From Mediterranea sp. (in: CFB group bacteria) (GTDB lineage: Bacteria; Bacteroidota; Bacteroidia; Bacteroidales; Bacteroidaceae), in NCBI GenBank assembly GCA_031287715.1, contig JAITSN010000106.1, positions 1-32,620 of the forward strand: 32,620 nt of DNA, written 5' to 3'. The notes below the pieces were generated by a model. The model saw only the letters and a program-made list of their open reading frames with translations, was not told where the DNA came from and made no database searches. Made by a program: the position numbers and the translations under genes. Positions 17,029-26,300 of the stretch are shown piece after piece (positions within the stretch are counted from its first letter, which is position 1; each line of letters opens with the position of its first letter).

Positions 17029-19167
17029 ATGGCAACGTTACAGAATATTAGATCCAAAGGGCCTTTATTGATTATCGTTATCGGTGTGGCTTTATTTGCT
17101 TTTATTGCAGGTGATGCATGGAAAGTTATGCAACCGCATCAGATACAAGATGCAGGTGAGGTGAATGGTAAATCACTCTCGGCACAGGATTACCAGGCTA
17201 TGGTGGAAGAGTATACGGAAGTAATTAAGTTTTCCAATGGTTTGACTTCCCCGACCGAAGAACAAACAAACCAGATCAAAGATGAAGTTTGGCGCAATTA
17301 CGTCAATAATAACCTGATCGAGAATGAAGCAAAGAAGATCGGTCTTACCGTTTCCAAGGCCGAAATACAAGCCATCATTGATGCAGGAGTGCATCCGATG
17401 TTGCAATCCACCCCGTTCCGTAATCCGCAGACAGGTGCCTTCGACAAGGATATGCTGAAGAAATTCCTCGTAGACTATTCTAAATTGGGTAATCAGGGCA
17501 CACCTTCCGAATACATTGAATACTACCGCTCATTGTATAACTTCTGGACTTTTGTTGAAAAGAACCTCGTACAAAGTCGTTTGGCCGAAAAATACCAGGC
17601 TTTGATCACTAAAGCCATTGCTTCAAACCCGGTGGAGGCTCAGTTTGCGTTTGATGCCAGGGTAAACCAGATGGATCTGTTGCTTGTTGCAGTACCCTAC
17701 TCTTCTATTCCCGATTCGACGATTAAAGTTAGAACGTCGGAAGTGAAAGACTTATACAACAAGAAGAAAGAACAATTCAGGCAGTATGCCGAAGCACGCG
17801 ACATTAAGTATATCGACATCCAGGTCGTTGCCAGCGCAGAAGATAAAGCCGCGCTTCAACAAGAACTGGCCGAGTATTCGGAACAGCTGGCCGGTACGGA
17901 CTCGGATTATACATCATTTATCCGTTCTACGGATTCGGAATATCCTTATGTCGACCTTTACTACACAAAAGAGGCTTATCCGGCTGACGTCATTGCGCGG
18001 TTGGATTCTGCCGCTATGGGCGAAGTTTACGGCCCTTATTTCAATGCTTCGGACAATACGCTTAACTCTTTCAAGAAAATAGCTAAAACGATAGCTGCCG
18101 ACTCGATTGAATACCGTCAAATCCAAGTGTTCAACGAAGATGAAGCTAAAACGAGAATACAGGCCGACAGCATTTATACCGCCCTTAAAAGCGGAGCGGA
18201 TTTTGCCGAACTGGCTACGAAATACGGCCAGACAGGCGAAACAATCTGGATATCTTCTGCTAATTATGAAAATGGGCAGCTTGATGGTGATAACCTGAAA
18301 TATATTGCCGCAATCGCCGACCTGAACGTAAACGAGATCGCAAATACCCGGATCGGTGTCGGTAATGTGATTTTGCAGGTTGTGAACAAGAAAGTCATGA
18401 AAGACAAATACAAAGTGGCTGTCATAAAGAAACCTGTTAATTTCAGTAAAGAAACATACAATAAAGCATATAACGATTTCAGTCAGTTTATCGCCGCCAA
18501 TCCCACATTGGACAAAATCGTAGAAAATGCGGAAGATGCAGGATATAGATTGCTGGAAAGAAACGACCTGTATAGCTCCGACCATGGAATCGGTGGAATC
18601 AAAGGAACCAAAGAAGCATTAAGGTGGGCCTTCGAAGCCGGCCAGGGTGAAGTATCGGGCCTGTATGAGTGCGGCGATAATGACAGATTGCTGGTTGTTG
18701 CCCTGAATGGCATAACCAAAGAGGGATACCGTTCTATGGAATCTGTTTTGACCCAATTGAGAGCTGAAGTTGTAAGAGATAAAAAAGCAGAAAAAATCAT
18801 GGGCGACATGAAAACGCTGAACGCCTCATCTTTCGGTCAGTACAAATCAATGGATGCTGCCGTAAGCGATTCGGTGAAGCATGTAACATTTACCGCCCCT
18901 GCTTATATTTCTGCGCTGCGCAGTAGTGAACCTTTGGTTGGCGCACACGCTTTTGCAGTTTCTGTTAATGACCTGAGCCAACCGATCAAAGGTAACGCCG
19001 GAGTAATGGTCCTTCAGGTTTATGCGAAAGAAAATCAGAATGAAACATTCTCTCCGGAAGCCGAACAAGACAACCTGAAAAGCATGCACGAACGTATGCT
19101 GAGCCGTTATATAAATGAACTCTATCTTAAAGCAAATGTGAAAGATGGCCGTTATTTGTTTTTCTAA
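17029..19167 (+). CDS. PpiD/SurA-like periplasmic peptidyl-prolyl isomerase
   Basis: A 712-aa membrane-anchored chaperone. One N-terminal transmembrane helix (GPLLIIVIGVALFAFIAGDAW, residues 11-31) leaves a large periplasmic region, as in PpiD. Residues 35-190 form a SurA_N-type helical chaperone domain (VNGKSLSAQDYQAMVEEY, ENEAKKIGLTVSKAEI). A parvulin (PPIC) domain lies at about 358-460, with LKSGADFAELATKYG as the clearest segment. A second chaperone-like half follows. The expected role is folding of outer membrane proteins. It ends the envelope cluster and is closed by a strong terminator. It may be transcribed with the genes before it or from its own promoter near 16970. Confidence 0.92.
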   Translation: MATLQNIRSKGPLLIIVIGVALFAFIAGDAWKVMQPHQIQDAGEVNGKSLSAQDYQAMVEEYTEVIKFSNGLTSPTEEQTNQIKDEVWRNYVNNNLIENEAKKIGLTVSKAEIQAIIDAGVHPMLQSTPFRNPQTGAFDKDMLKKFLVDYSKLGNQGTPSEYIEYYRSLYNFWTFVEKNLVQSRLAEKYQALITKAIASNPVEAQFAFDARVNQMDLLLVAVPYSSIPDSTIKVRTSEVKDLYNKKKEQFRQYAEARDIKYIDIQVVASAEDKAALQQELAEYSEQLAGTDSDYTSFIRSTDSEYPYVDLYYTKEAYPADVIARLDSAAMGEVYGPYFNASDNTLNSFKKIAKTIAADSIEYRQIQVFNEDEAKTRIQADSIYTALKSGADFAELATKYGQTGETIWISSANYENGQLDGDNLKYIAAIADLNVNEIANTRIGVGNVILQVVNKKVMKDKYKVAVIKKPVNFSKETYNKAYNDFSQFIAANPTLDKIVENAEDAGYRLLERNDLYSSDHGIGGIKGTKEALRWAFEAGQGEVSGLYECGDNDRLLVVALNGITKEGYRSMESVLTQLRAEVVRDKKAEKIMGDMKTLNASSFGQYKSMDAAVSDSVKHVTFTAPAYISALRSSEPLVGAHAFAVSVNDLSQPIKGNAGVMVLQVYAKENQNETFSPEAEQDNLKSMHERMLSRYINELYLKANVKDGRYLFF

Positions 19168-19200
19168 TGGGTAATGAAAGACATGAGTTTTATTAGCAGA

Positions 19201-19234
19201 AGCGGTTAAGGGATTCACCCTTAACCGCTTTTTT
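19201..19234 (+). terminator. Rho-independent terminator after the ppiD-like gene
   Basis: Perfect 12-bp stem AGCGGTTAAGGG (19201-19212) / CCCTTAACCGCT (19218-19229), a 5-nt loop, then T6. It lies 34 bp after the stop. Confidence 0.93.
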
Positions 19235-19334
19235 ATTCCAAGCTATAATAAAGCTATAAACTATCCCCGTACAATCGACAAACAACAATTTAAATAACCT
19301 GCTTTATCTGCTAATTCCCATTTGGTATTATTTG

Positions 19335-19420
19335 GACACCCGCTCCGACCCGGGCCATCCGCTGCAAATCCTCGCTGTTGCGGGCCATCCGCTGCTGTTC
19401 CTAACACGGCTACTTTTAAA
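19335..19420 (+). repeat. GC-rich dispersed repeat (partial copy)
   Basis: GGGCCATCCGCTGCAAATCC and GCGGGCCATCCGCTGCTG-type blocks followed by CCTAACACGGCT. The same blocks occur at 32340-32430 (GGCCATCCGCTGCAAGTCC ... CCTTAACGCGGCT) in the same order. It is GC-rich relative to its surroundings and lies at the 3' end of ppiD. The intergenic region 19235-19648 otherwise holds only the helicase leader. Confidence 0.75.
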
Positions 19421-19458
19421 ATAATTAAAAGAATCCGATAAAAACTCAAATCTATTTG

Positions 19459-19466
19459 TATCTTTG
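19459..19466 (+). promoter_or_regulatory. -7 element for the DEAD-box helicase transcript
   Basis: TATCTTTG, an exact TAnnTTTG match, 183 bp before the helicase ATG. The -33 is not clear. If used, the transcript has a leader of about 175 nt, which is long and contains a small open frame. Confidence 0.5.
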
Positions 19467-19585
19467 TCTCCAGAACAATCGAGTTTATATTGTATCTTTC
19501 TTCTCAATGTGATGCTCCGTTTTTATTTCGCGGGTCTTTTCATCGTCAAAATCGACAACAAAATCAACTGATTTGTTTTACCCAT

Positions 19586-19639
19586 ATGAATCAACAGCAA
19601 ACGTATGTAGCGCAATCGCCGCAACATACTGCCGCATAA
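19586..19639 (+). CDS. Possible 17-aa leader peptide upstream of the helicase
   Basis: ATG AAT CAA ... TAA encodes MNQQQTYVAQSPQHTAA, rich in Gln, ending 9 bp before the helicase ATG. It is too short to identify by homology. It lies inside the predicted long leader of the helicase transcript. It could be a translated leader peptide that tunes helicase expression, or a chance open frame. Confidence 0.3.
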   Translation: MNQQQTYVAQSPQHTAA

Positions 19640-19648
19640 ACAAAAATT

Positions 19649-20764
19649 ATGACTTTTAAAGAATTGAATATTTCGGAGCCGATACTAAGGACATTAAACG
19701 AAAAAGGATACACAAGTCCTACTCCCATACAGGAGCAAGCTATACCACACGCATTAAACAGAAAAGATATATTAGGCCTGGCGCAAACAGGGACAGGCAA
19801 AACAGCAGCCTTTTCCATCCCCGTCATACAGCAGCTATGCCACAAGAAAGAAAAAGAACAGAAAAGAACAATCAAAGCCCTGATTCTCACTCCCACGCGC
19901 GAACTTGCAATCCAAATCAACGAATGTATAAAAGAATATGCGAAATATACGCAACTGCGCCATACAATACTATATGGAGGTGTGAACCAGAATGACCAGG
20001 TGAACAGCCTCAAAGCAGGCGTCGACATTCTTGTTGCCACTCCCGGACGATTGCTGGACTTGTTGAACCAAGGCTACGTCAATCTCGGTTCGATTCGCCA
20101 TTTTGTTCTTGATGAAGCCGACAGGATGTTGGACATGGGATTTATACATGACATAAAAAAACTGCTGCCTAAACTGCCCAAAGAAAAGCAAACCTTGCTG
20201 TTTTCGGCTACCATGCCGCAGGCAATAGCAGCCATGTCACAAACAATTCAGCGAAATCCGGTAAAAGTAGAAGTTACCCCCACTTCATCAGTCGTCGATA
20301 CGGTAAAGCAATATATTTATTTTGTAGAGAAGGATGAAAAGAAAGATTTGCTGGTAAACTTGCTGGTAAAAGACAAAGAACAATCGGCATTGATCTTCTC
20401 CAAAACAAAACACGGGGCGGACAAAATCGCCAAACAGCTTTGTAAGGCAGGCATCGACAGCGAAGCCATCCACGGAAATAAATCGCAAAACGCGAGACAA
20501 CGTGCACTCAACAATTTCAAATCAAATAAAACCCGTGTGCTGATCGCTACCGATATCGCCGCACGCGGAATAGATATCGACAAGCTGGAATTGGTCATCA
20601 ACTACGACCTGCCGGACGTACCGGAAACATACGTACACCGGATCGGACGTACCGGACGTGCCGGAAATACCGGTACGGCATTAACATTTTGCGCCCAGTA
20701 CGAGCGGCTGATGCTGAAAGATATCCAGAAGCTAATCGGAACAAAACTCCTCGCAGCAAATTAA
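19649..20764 (+). CDS. DEAD-box ATP-dependent RNA helicase
   Basis: A 371-aa core DEAD-box helicase that unwinds RNA duplexes with ATP, likely for ribosome assembly, RNA decay or cold adaptation. All core motifs are visible: Q motif TPIQEQAIP (25-33), Walker A AQTGTGKT (45-52), PTRELAIQ (Ia), TPGR (Ib), DEAD at 155-158, SAT (LFSATMP), ATDIAARGID (V) and HRIGRTGRAG (VI). The protein ends soon after motif VI and lacks the long basic C-terminal tail found in most RhlE/CsdA-type relatives. It is followed closely by a 79-aa basic protein and a cold-shock-domain protein, a typical low-temperature RNA module. Confidence 0.96.
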   Translation: MTFKELNISEPILRTLNEKGYTSPTPIQEQAIPHALNRKDILGLAQTGTGKTAAFSIPVIQQLCHKKEKEQKRTIKALILTPTRELAIQINECIKEYAKYTQLRHTILYGGVNQNDQVNSLKAGVDILVATPGRLLDLLNQGYVNLGSIRHFVLDEADRMLDMGFIHDIKKLLPKLPKEKQTLLFSATMPQAIAAMSQTIQRNPVKVEVTPTSSVVDTVKQYIYFVEKDEKKDLLVNLLVKDKEQSALIFSKTKHGADKIAKQLCKAGIDSEAIHGNKSQNARQRALNNFKSNKTRVLIATDIAARGIDIDKLELVINYDLPDVPETYVHRIGRTGRAGNTGTALTFCAQYERLMLKDIQKLIGTKLLAAN

Positions 20765-20802
20765 ATATTCACTTTAAATATTCACTATTAAACTATAACC
20801 AA

Positions 20803-21042
20803 ATGGCAGCCAGACAAACCTCTTCCGGTAACAAAAAAACAGGGGAAATCACCCTAATGGAAAGAAGAACTGCAACGCAACAAGTTGAGTCGGTATTGAA
20901 GAATATCAAAGAAAAAACAGGTAAGGTCATCCGGGTTCAAATAACCAGCAGGACCTCGATAGAGCTTCCGGCATGCTTGTCACAAGAAGAAAGGGATGCT
21001 CGCGTAGCAAACTACATCAAATTGCATAAATCTAAAATATAA
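20803..21042 (+). CDS. Small hypothetical protein (79 aa)
   Basis: A 79-aa basic protein of unknown function: MAARQTSSGNKKTGEITLMERR, a helical QQVESVLKNIKEKTG stretch, two short strands (KVIRVQITSRTSIELP) and a charged tail ending KLHKSKI. I chose ATG 20803 because the longer frame runs back into the helicase gene. It sits 38 bp after the helicase and 29 bp before a cold-shock-domain gene, so it is probably cotranscribed and may bind RNA, which is inference only. I do not recognise the family. Confidence 0.6.
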   Translation: MAARQTSSGNKKTGEITLMERRTATQQVESVLKNIKEKTGKVIRVQITSRTSIELPACLSQEERDARVANYIKLHKSKI

Positions 21043-21071
21043 ATCATTAACGATAAACATCCCGTTATTAT

Positions 21072-21509
21072 ATGGCTATATCATCCAATAAAAGAGAGTT
21101 GCAAAAGAAGAAAGAAGAAAAAAGACAAGAGAAGCAGAAGCGCAAAGAAGAGCGTAAAGCAAACGGAGGCAGCGGATCGTTTGAAGACATGATTGCTTAT
21201 GTGGACGAAAACGGTGTAATCGTCAGCACTCCCCCCGATCCGGTAAAAAAGAAATATGAAGCCAAGGACATCGTCATTTCAACACCGAAAAAAGAAGAAA
21301 CAGAAGAAGCGGCAGCCTTGGAAGGCTATGTGGAATATTTCAATCCCGACAAAGGCTATGGTTTTATCAAGCACAACATCACTATGTACAAATACTTCTT
21401 CCACATCAGCAACGTACCCGGTACCATAAAAGAAGGAAACAAAGTTACGTTTGAATTAGAACGCGGGCAGAAAGGTATGAATGCCGTTAAAGTCACAATC
21501 ATAAATTGA
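21072..21509 (+). CDS. Cold-shock-domain protein with basic N-terminal extension
   Basis: A 145-aa protein. Residues 1-35 are extremely basic and Lys/Glu-rich (NKRELQKKKEEKRQEKQKRK), likely helical and RNA-binding. The C-terminal ~65 residues form a cold-shock domain: EGYVEYFNPDKGYGFIKH carries RNP1 (KGYGFI), and YKYFFHISNV replaces the usual RNP2 (VFVH.S). Cold-shock domains bind single-stranded RNA and DNA and prevent secondary structure. The pairing with a DEAD-box helicase 0.3 kb upstream suggests joint RNA chaperone activity. It is more than twice the size of a CspA-type protein. Confidence 0.88.
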   Translation: MAISSNKRELQKKKEEKRQEKQKRKEERKANGGSGSFEDMIAYVDENGVIVSTPPDPVKKKYEAKDIVISTPKKEETEEAAALEGYVEYFNPDKGYGFIKHNITMYKYFFHISNVPGTIKEGNKVTFELERGQKGMNAVKVTIIN

Positions 21510-21518
21510 ACACAACGA

Positions 21519-21541
21519 ATACCAATAATTAATTATGGTAT
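21519..21541. promoter_or_regulatory. Imperfect A/T-rich dyad upstream of glyA
   Basis: ATACCAATAATT and AATTATGGTAT are near-inverted, about 85 bp before the glyA ATG. It could be an operator or a hairpin, but no factor is identifiable. Confidence 0.3.
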
Positions 21542-21624
21542 CCCATATACGGTTCATCCAAAACAGCCCCGCATTATAACTCCATAATGAATTTCAACTA
21601 ATCACTTACATATCCGGTATCAAA

Positions 21625-22905
21625 ATGAAAAGAGACAACTTAATATTCGATATCATCGAAAAAGAACATCAGCGCCAGCTTAAAGGTATTGAGCTGATTG
21701 CATCGGAGAACTTTGTGAGCGACCAGGTTATGCAGGCTATGGGTTCCTGGCTGACCAACAAATATGCCGAAGGGTATCCAAGTAAACGCTATTATGGAGG
21801 TTGCGAGGTTGTAGACAAAAGCGAGCAGTTGGCCATCGACCGGCTGAAACAGTTGTTCGGGGCAGAGTGGGCCAACGTACAGCCGCACTCGGGAGCGCAG
21901 GCTAATGCTGCCGTATTTCTGGCGGTGATGAACCCGGGGGATAAGTTCATGGGGTTGAATCTGGCGCACGGCGGGCACCTTTCCCACGGGTCGCTGGTAA
22001 ACACTTCGGGCATTATCTATACGCCTTACGAGTATAATGTGAAGCAGGAAACAGGGCGTGTGGACTATGACCAGATGGAAGAAATCGCACTCCGTGAGAA
22101 GCCCAGGATGATTATCGGCGGCGGTTCGTCTTATTCCCGCGAATGGGACTATGAACGGATGCGTGGGATTGCCGACAAAGTGGGCGCCATCTTGCTGGTT
22201 GACATGGCTCACCCCGCAGGCCTCATCGCAGCGGGATTACTGGAAAACCCCGTAAAATATGCGCACATCGTGACTTCCACCACTCACAAAACCCTTCGCG
22301 GGCCACGCGGTGGCGTGATCCTGATGGGCAAAGATTTCATCAACCCGTGGGGGAAGACTACGCCGAAGGGTGAGCCGAAAATGATGTCCCAACTGCTCGA
22401 CTCGGCTGTGTTTCCGGGTATCCAGGGCGGTCCGTTGCAACATGTTATCGCGGCCAAGGCCGTTTCCTTTTACGAATGTATGCAGCCCGAATACGTGGAA
22501 TACCAGAAGCAGGTGAAGAGAAATGCGGCAGCCCTTGCCCAGGCATTGATCGACCGCGGTTTTGACATCGTTTCGGGAGGCACGGACAATCACTCCATGC
22601 TGGTAGACCTGCGCAGCAAATTCCCCAATTTGACCGGCAAGGTAGCCGAAAATACTCTTGTTGCAGCCGATATTACCGTAAACAAAAACATGGTACCGTT
22701 TGATAGCCGTTCGGCTTTCCAGACTTCGGGAATCCGCTTGGGCACGCCGGCAATCACTACCCGTGGAACTAAGGAAGACCTGATGCCGGAGATCGCAGAT
22801 ATGATCGAAATCGTGTTGTCTAATGTGGATCGGGAAGACGTTATTGCCAAGGTTCGCCAACGCGTTAACGAAACCATGAAGAAGTATCCGCTGTTTGCCT
22901 ATTAA
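21625..22905 (+). CDS. glyA: Serine hydroxymethyltransferase
   Basis: PLP-dependent interconversion of serine and glycine with tetrahydrofolate, the main source of one-carbon units. At 426 aa it is full length. Signatures include [13 protein letters not shown] near 51-63, the cofactor segment [14 protein letters not shown], and the PLP lysine K222 in [14 protein letters not shown]. The active-site Lys and flanking His are intact. It stands 115 bp after the cold-shock gene and ends with a strong hairpin shared with the convergent yebC gene. It probably has its own promoter, which I could not pin down. Confidence 0.98.
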   Translation: MKRDNLIFDIIEKEHQRQLKGIELIASENFVSDQVMQAMGSWLTNKYAEGYPSKRYYGGCEVVDKSEQLAIDRLKQLFGAEWANVQPHSGAQANAAVFLAVMNPGDKFMGLNLAHGGHLSHGSLVNTSGIIYTPYEYNVKQETGRVDYDQMEEIALREKPRMIIGGGSSYSREWDYERMRGIADKVGAILLVDMAHPAGLIAAGLLENPVKYAHIVTSTTHKTLRGPRGGVILMGKDFINPWGKTTPKGEPKMMSQLLDSAVFPGIQGGPLQHVIAAKAVSFYECMQPEYVEYQKQVKRNAAALAQALIDRGFDIVSGGTDNHSMLVDLRSKFPNLTGKVAENTLVAADITVNKNMVPFDSRSAFQTSGIRLGTPAITTRGTKEDLMPEIADMIEIVLSNVDREDVIAKVRQRVNETMKKYPLFAY

Positions 22906-22933
22906 ACAACCAACCTTTATACACTTAAACTGA

Positions 22934-22971
22934 AACGCCCCCACATGATGACTTCATCATATGGGGGCGTT
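22934..22971. terminator. Bidirectional hairpin terminator between glyA and yebC
   Basis: An 18-bp near-perfect stem (22934-22951 / 22954-22971, one mismatch) with core ACGCCCCC / GGGGGCGT. It lies 28 bp after the glyA stop and 31 bp beyond the yebC stop on the opposite strand, so it can serve both convergent genes. Confidence 0.85.
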
Positions 22972-23002
22972 GCTTTTCAGCCCAAGTCCTAACGCAAAAG
23001 CA

Positions 23003-23734
23003 TCACTCTTCGCCCGCGGCAGGTTTCACGTTGGTATATACGTTCTGAACGTCTTCGTCGTCTTCGAGCTTTTCTACCATTTTCTCAATTGTTGCGCGTT
23101 GTTCTTCGTTCAATTCCTTTTCATCAACAGGGATACGGGTAAACTCGGAGCTTCTGATTTCAAAGCCGTGTTCTTCCAGGTATTTCTGAACAGCATTGAA
23201 AGACTGGAACCCGGCATACAATGTAACTTCTCCGTCTTCGTCGTCATAATCTTCGTCTACCCCGTAGTCGATCAGTTCCAGAATCAAATCTTCTACTGCA
23301 ACGTCATCTTTCCGGGTGATTGTAAATACCGACTTGTGGTTGAATATAAAGTCTAAGCTGCCGGATGTTCCCAATGAACCGCCGAACTTGGTGAATACGC
23401 TGCGCACGTTGGCCACGGTGCGTGTTGTATTGTCTGTTGCCGTTTCCACGAGGATTGCGATGCCGAAAGGCCCGTATCCTTCGTACACCATTTCTTTATA
23501 GTCTTTCTGGTCTTTGCCCATTGCATTCTTGATCGCACGGTCAATATTGTCTTTCGGCATATTTTCACGTTTGGCGGTAGCAATGATGGCTCTCAGGTGC
23601 GGGTTGTTTTCCGCGTCGGGGCCGCCGGCTTTCACTGCAATAGCTATTTGTTTACCCACTCGGGTAAATACACGGGCCATGTTGCCCCATCTCTTGAGCT
23701 TGGTAGCTTTTCTATATTCAAACGCTCTTCCCAT
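23003..23734 (-). CDS. yebC: YebC/PmpR family regulator or translation factor
   Basis: A 243-aa member of the YebC family. Its start MGRAFEYRKATKLKRWGNMA and the following RAIKNAMGKDQKDYKEMVYEGYGPFGIA are family hallmarks. An acidic stretch near the C-terminus (DEDYDDEDGEV) is typical. YebC proteins were long annotated as transcription regulators; recent work points to roles in translation of proline-rich sequences. It lies 64 bp after pheT on the same strand without a terminator between, so cotranscription is likely. Confidence 0.93.
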   Translation of the reverse strand: MGRAFEYRKATKLKRWGNMARVFTRVGKQIAIAVKAGGPDAENNPHLRAIIATAKRENMPKDNIDRAIKNAMGKDQKDYKEMVYEGYGPFGIAILVETATDNTTRTVANVRSVFTKFGGSLGTSGSLDFIFNHKSVFTITRKDDVAVEDLILELIDYGVDEDYDDEDGEVTLYAGFQSFNAVQKYLEEHGFEIRSSEFTRIPVDEKELNEEQRATIEKMVEKLEDDEDVQNVYTNVKPAAGEE

Positions 23735-23798
23735 TTGTTCGTTAAGTCTTTTACCTGTTTATATATTCTTTTCGTTTCTTCGATACATCCCGCGGGGG

Positions 23799-26264
23799 TT
23801 AACGCAGCTTTGCCCCCAACCGGTCTTCGAGGTTTTTCACCATCCTGGCCATGATCTTGTCGATAACCTTATCGGTCAACGTCTGGCTTTCGTCCTGAAG
23901 CATAAAGCTAACGGCATACGATTTCTTTCCGGCTTCGAGGTTTTTTCCTTCGTATACGTCGAACAGGGAAACTTCACGAAGGAGCTTCTTCTCTGTTTCG
24001 TAAGCAATCTTTTCGATCTCGGCAAACCGGACGCTCTTGTCGATCAGCAGTGCCAGGTCGCGCTTTACCGACGGGAACTTGGACAGCTCGCGGTAGCCGA
24101 CCGTCACCGAACGGATGGCTTTCATCAGTGCTGCCCAGCTCAGTTCGGCATAGTATATCTCATTGTCTATATCAAATGTCTTTTGCAGCTTGCCCGAAAC
24201 AACTCCAAACACACCCAGTTCTTTTCCGTCACGCGTGTGAACCGACAAGGCGGCCGAGAACAGATCGTCTGTCGAATGGCCAACAACCAAGTTGCGCACA
24301 TCGAGCCCCAGGCGGGCAATTATGTTTTCAACATAAGCCTTCAGTTCGTAAACGGAAGAGTTCTCGCCGGCGTGTGCCCACGAGTTATCCACCCGCTTGC
24401 CCGTGACCCACAGGCCCAGGCGGTAGTCTTCGGAATATGCGGCAAGCGCTTTCTCCCTGTTCTTCTTCTCTCTGTCGAAAGAATAGCAGTTGCCAAACTC
24501 GAACAGCCTCAGGTCGGCATGCTTGCGTCGGGCATTGCGGGCAATACTTTCCAGGCCTCCGAAGAGCAACGTCTGGCGCATGGCATTCAAATCTGCGCTC
24601 AGCGGGTTCAGCAGCATGACCGAATGTTCCGCAGGGAGCGACTTCAATCCATCATAATACACGGCGCGCGTCAGCGAGTTATTCATAATCTCGTGGAAAC
24701 CGCAGCCTACCAGCTGTTCGGAGATCCGGTCCTGCAACTTATGCGATTTGTCTTCTTCGCCCTTCGTTGTAAGGCTTGAGTTCAGCGTTGCCGGTATCTC
24801 TACATTATTATATCCGTATATGCGGAGGATGTCTTCGATGACGTCCACATCGCGCTGTACGTCCACGCGATAGGGGGGGACGGACAGTGTGACGCTTTCG
24901 CCCGTTTCTTCCAATATCTTCATCTCCAAGCTGGTTACGATGCGCTTTACCGTTTCCACCGGAATATGTTTCCCAATCAGCGAATCGACCTTTTGATAGG
25001 GCAGGTTCACCACAAAATCCCCAATGGGGTTGTCATACACATCCTTGATGTCCGAAGAAACCGTACCGCCGGCAATTTCTTTCACCATCATGGCGGCCAG
25101 CTTCAAACAATAGACCGCAGCATTGGGATCAATCCCTCTCTCGAAACGGAAAGATGCATCCGTATTCAATCCATGGCGGCGGGCGGTCTTACGCACCCAA
25201 GTCGGATGGAAATAGGCGCTCTCAATGAATACGTTCCGGGTCGCTTCGGTCGCGCCGGACTCCAGCCCGCCGAACACACCGGCAATACACATGGGCGCTT
25301 CCTTGCTGCAAATCATCAAATCGCTACCGGACAGCTTGCGCTCCACCCCGTCCAGCGTCACAAACGGCGTTCCTTCCGGCAGTGTTTTTGCCACAACCGT
25401 GTTGCCGGCAATCTTGTCGGCATCGAAGCAGTGCAGTGGCTGGCCGAACGCATATAATATGTAGTTTGTAATATCTACAACGTTGTTGATGGGGCGCAAA
25501 CCGACAATACGCAGCCTGTCTTGCAGCCAGCCCGGGCTTTCCTTCACCGTCACCCCCTTCACCGAAACGCCGGCATAGCGCGGGCAAGCCTCTTTGTTTT
25601 CAACCGCCACATGAATATCCAGGTCGCGGTTATCCACCGTAAAGCCATCCACTTCGGGTTTCTTTAATGCGGTTTCGTGCCCGTTCTGCACTAACCAGGC
25701 ATACAAGTCGCGGGCAACACCGTAGTGCGAGCTGCCGTCTGCCCTGTTCGGTGTAATATCTACCTCCAGCAGGTAATCGCTTTTGACCTGGTAATAGTCT
25801 TTGGCCCGCGTGCCCGGAACAGCATCCGGAGGCAAGACGATGATGCCTTCATGGCTGGTGCCTGTTCCGATCTCGTCTTCCGCACAGATCATGCCCGACG
25901 ACTCCGCTCCTCTGATCTTTGATTTCTTTATCGTATAACCCTCTTCGCCATTGTATAGGATTGTGCCCACTGTGGCAACTACAACTTTTTGCCCGGCAGC
26001 TACGTTGGGAGCGCCACACACGATTTGTACAGGCTCTTTCCCGTCGCCCAAGTTGACGGTAGTAATGTGCAAATGATCGGAATTGGGATGATCTTCGCAA
26101 GTCAATACTTCACCTATAACCAAACCTTCCAACCCGCCTTTCACGGTTTGTACTTCTTCCACCGCATCGGTTTCCAGCCCTATTGAGGTCAGGGCGGCCG
26201 CCACTTCATCCGGTGTAAGGCTGAAATCAACATATTCCTTCAGCCAGTTATACGAGATATTCAT
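23799..26264 (-). CDS. pheT: Phenylalanyl-tRNA synthetase beta subunit
   Basis: At 821 aa it is the full-length bacterial beta subunit, which partners PheS (not in this window) to charge tRNA-Phe. Domains in order: an N-terminal segment MNISYNWLKEYVDF, an EMAP/tRNA-binding domain at about 42-155 (EVLTCEDHPNSDHLHIT, VCGAPNVAAGQKVVVA), the B3/B4 editing domain near 215-380 (ITNYILYAFGQPLHCFD), B5 near 410-480, a catalytic-like core, and a C-terminal FDX-ACB anticodon-binding domain (FPSVKRDLALLIDKSVRFAEIE to the end). A promoter is predicted about 37 bp upstream of the start. pheS is not adjacent. Confidence 0.97.
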   Translation of the reverse strand: MNISYNWLKEYVDFSLTPDEVAAALTSIGLETDAVEEVQTVKGGLEGLVIGEVLTCEDHPNSDHLHITTVNLGDGKEPVQIVCGAPNVAAGQKVVVATVGTILYNGEEGYTIKKSKIRGAESSGMICAEDEIGTGTSHEGIIVLPPDAVPGTRAKDYYQVKSDYLLEVDITPNRADGSSHYGVARDLYAWLVQNGHETALKKPEVDGFTVDNRDLDIHVAVENKEACPRYAGVSVKGVTVKESPGWLQDRLRIVGLRPINNVVDITNYILYAFGQPLHCFDADKIAGNTVVAKTLPEGTPFVTLDGVERKLSGSDLMICSKEAPMCIAGVFGGLESGATEATRNVFIESAYFHPTWVRKTARRHGLNTDASFRFERGIDPNAAVYCLKLAAMMVKEIAGGTVSSDIKDVYDNPIGDFVVNLPYQKVDSLIGKHIPVETVKRIVTSLEMKILEETGESVTLSVPPYRVDVQRDVDVIEDILRIYGYNNVEIPATLNSSLTTKGEEDKSHKLQDRISEQLVGCGFHEIMNNSLTRAVYYDGLKSLPAEHSVMLLNPLSADLNAMRQTLLFGGLESIARNARRKHADLRLFEFGNCYSFDREKKNREKALAAYSEDYRLGLWVTGKRVDNSWAHAGENSSVYELKAYVENIIARLGLDVRNLVVGHSTDDLFSAALSVHTRDGKELGVFGVVSGKLQKTFDIDNEIYYAELSWAALMKAIRSVTVGYRELSKFPSVKRDLALLIDKSVRFAEIEKIAYETEKKLLREVSLFDVYEGKNLEAGKKSYAVSFMLQDESQTLTDKVIDKIMARMVKNLEDRLGAKLR

Positions 26265-26300
26265 ATATATATGTATTTGTTATTTCGAGAAAAAGACGTG

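Noticed and set aside
19261..19449. 62-codon minus-strand open frame
   Set aside because: Mostly the GC-rich dispersed repeat between a terminator and the helicase promoter.
23514..24779. 421-codon plus-strand open frame
   Set aside because: Antisense to pheT and the end of yebC, both clear genes; the product is low-complexity and not family-like.
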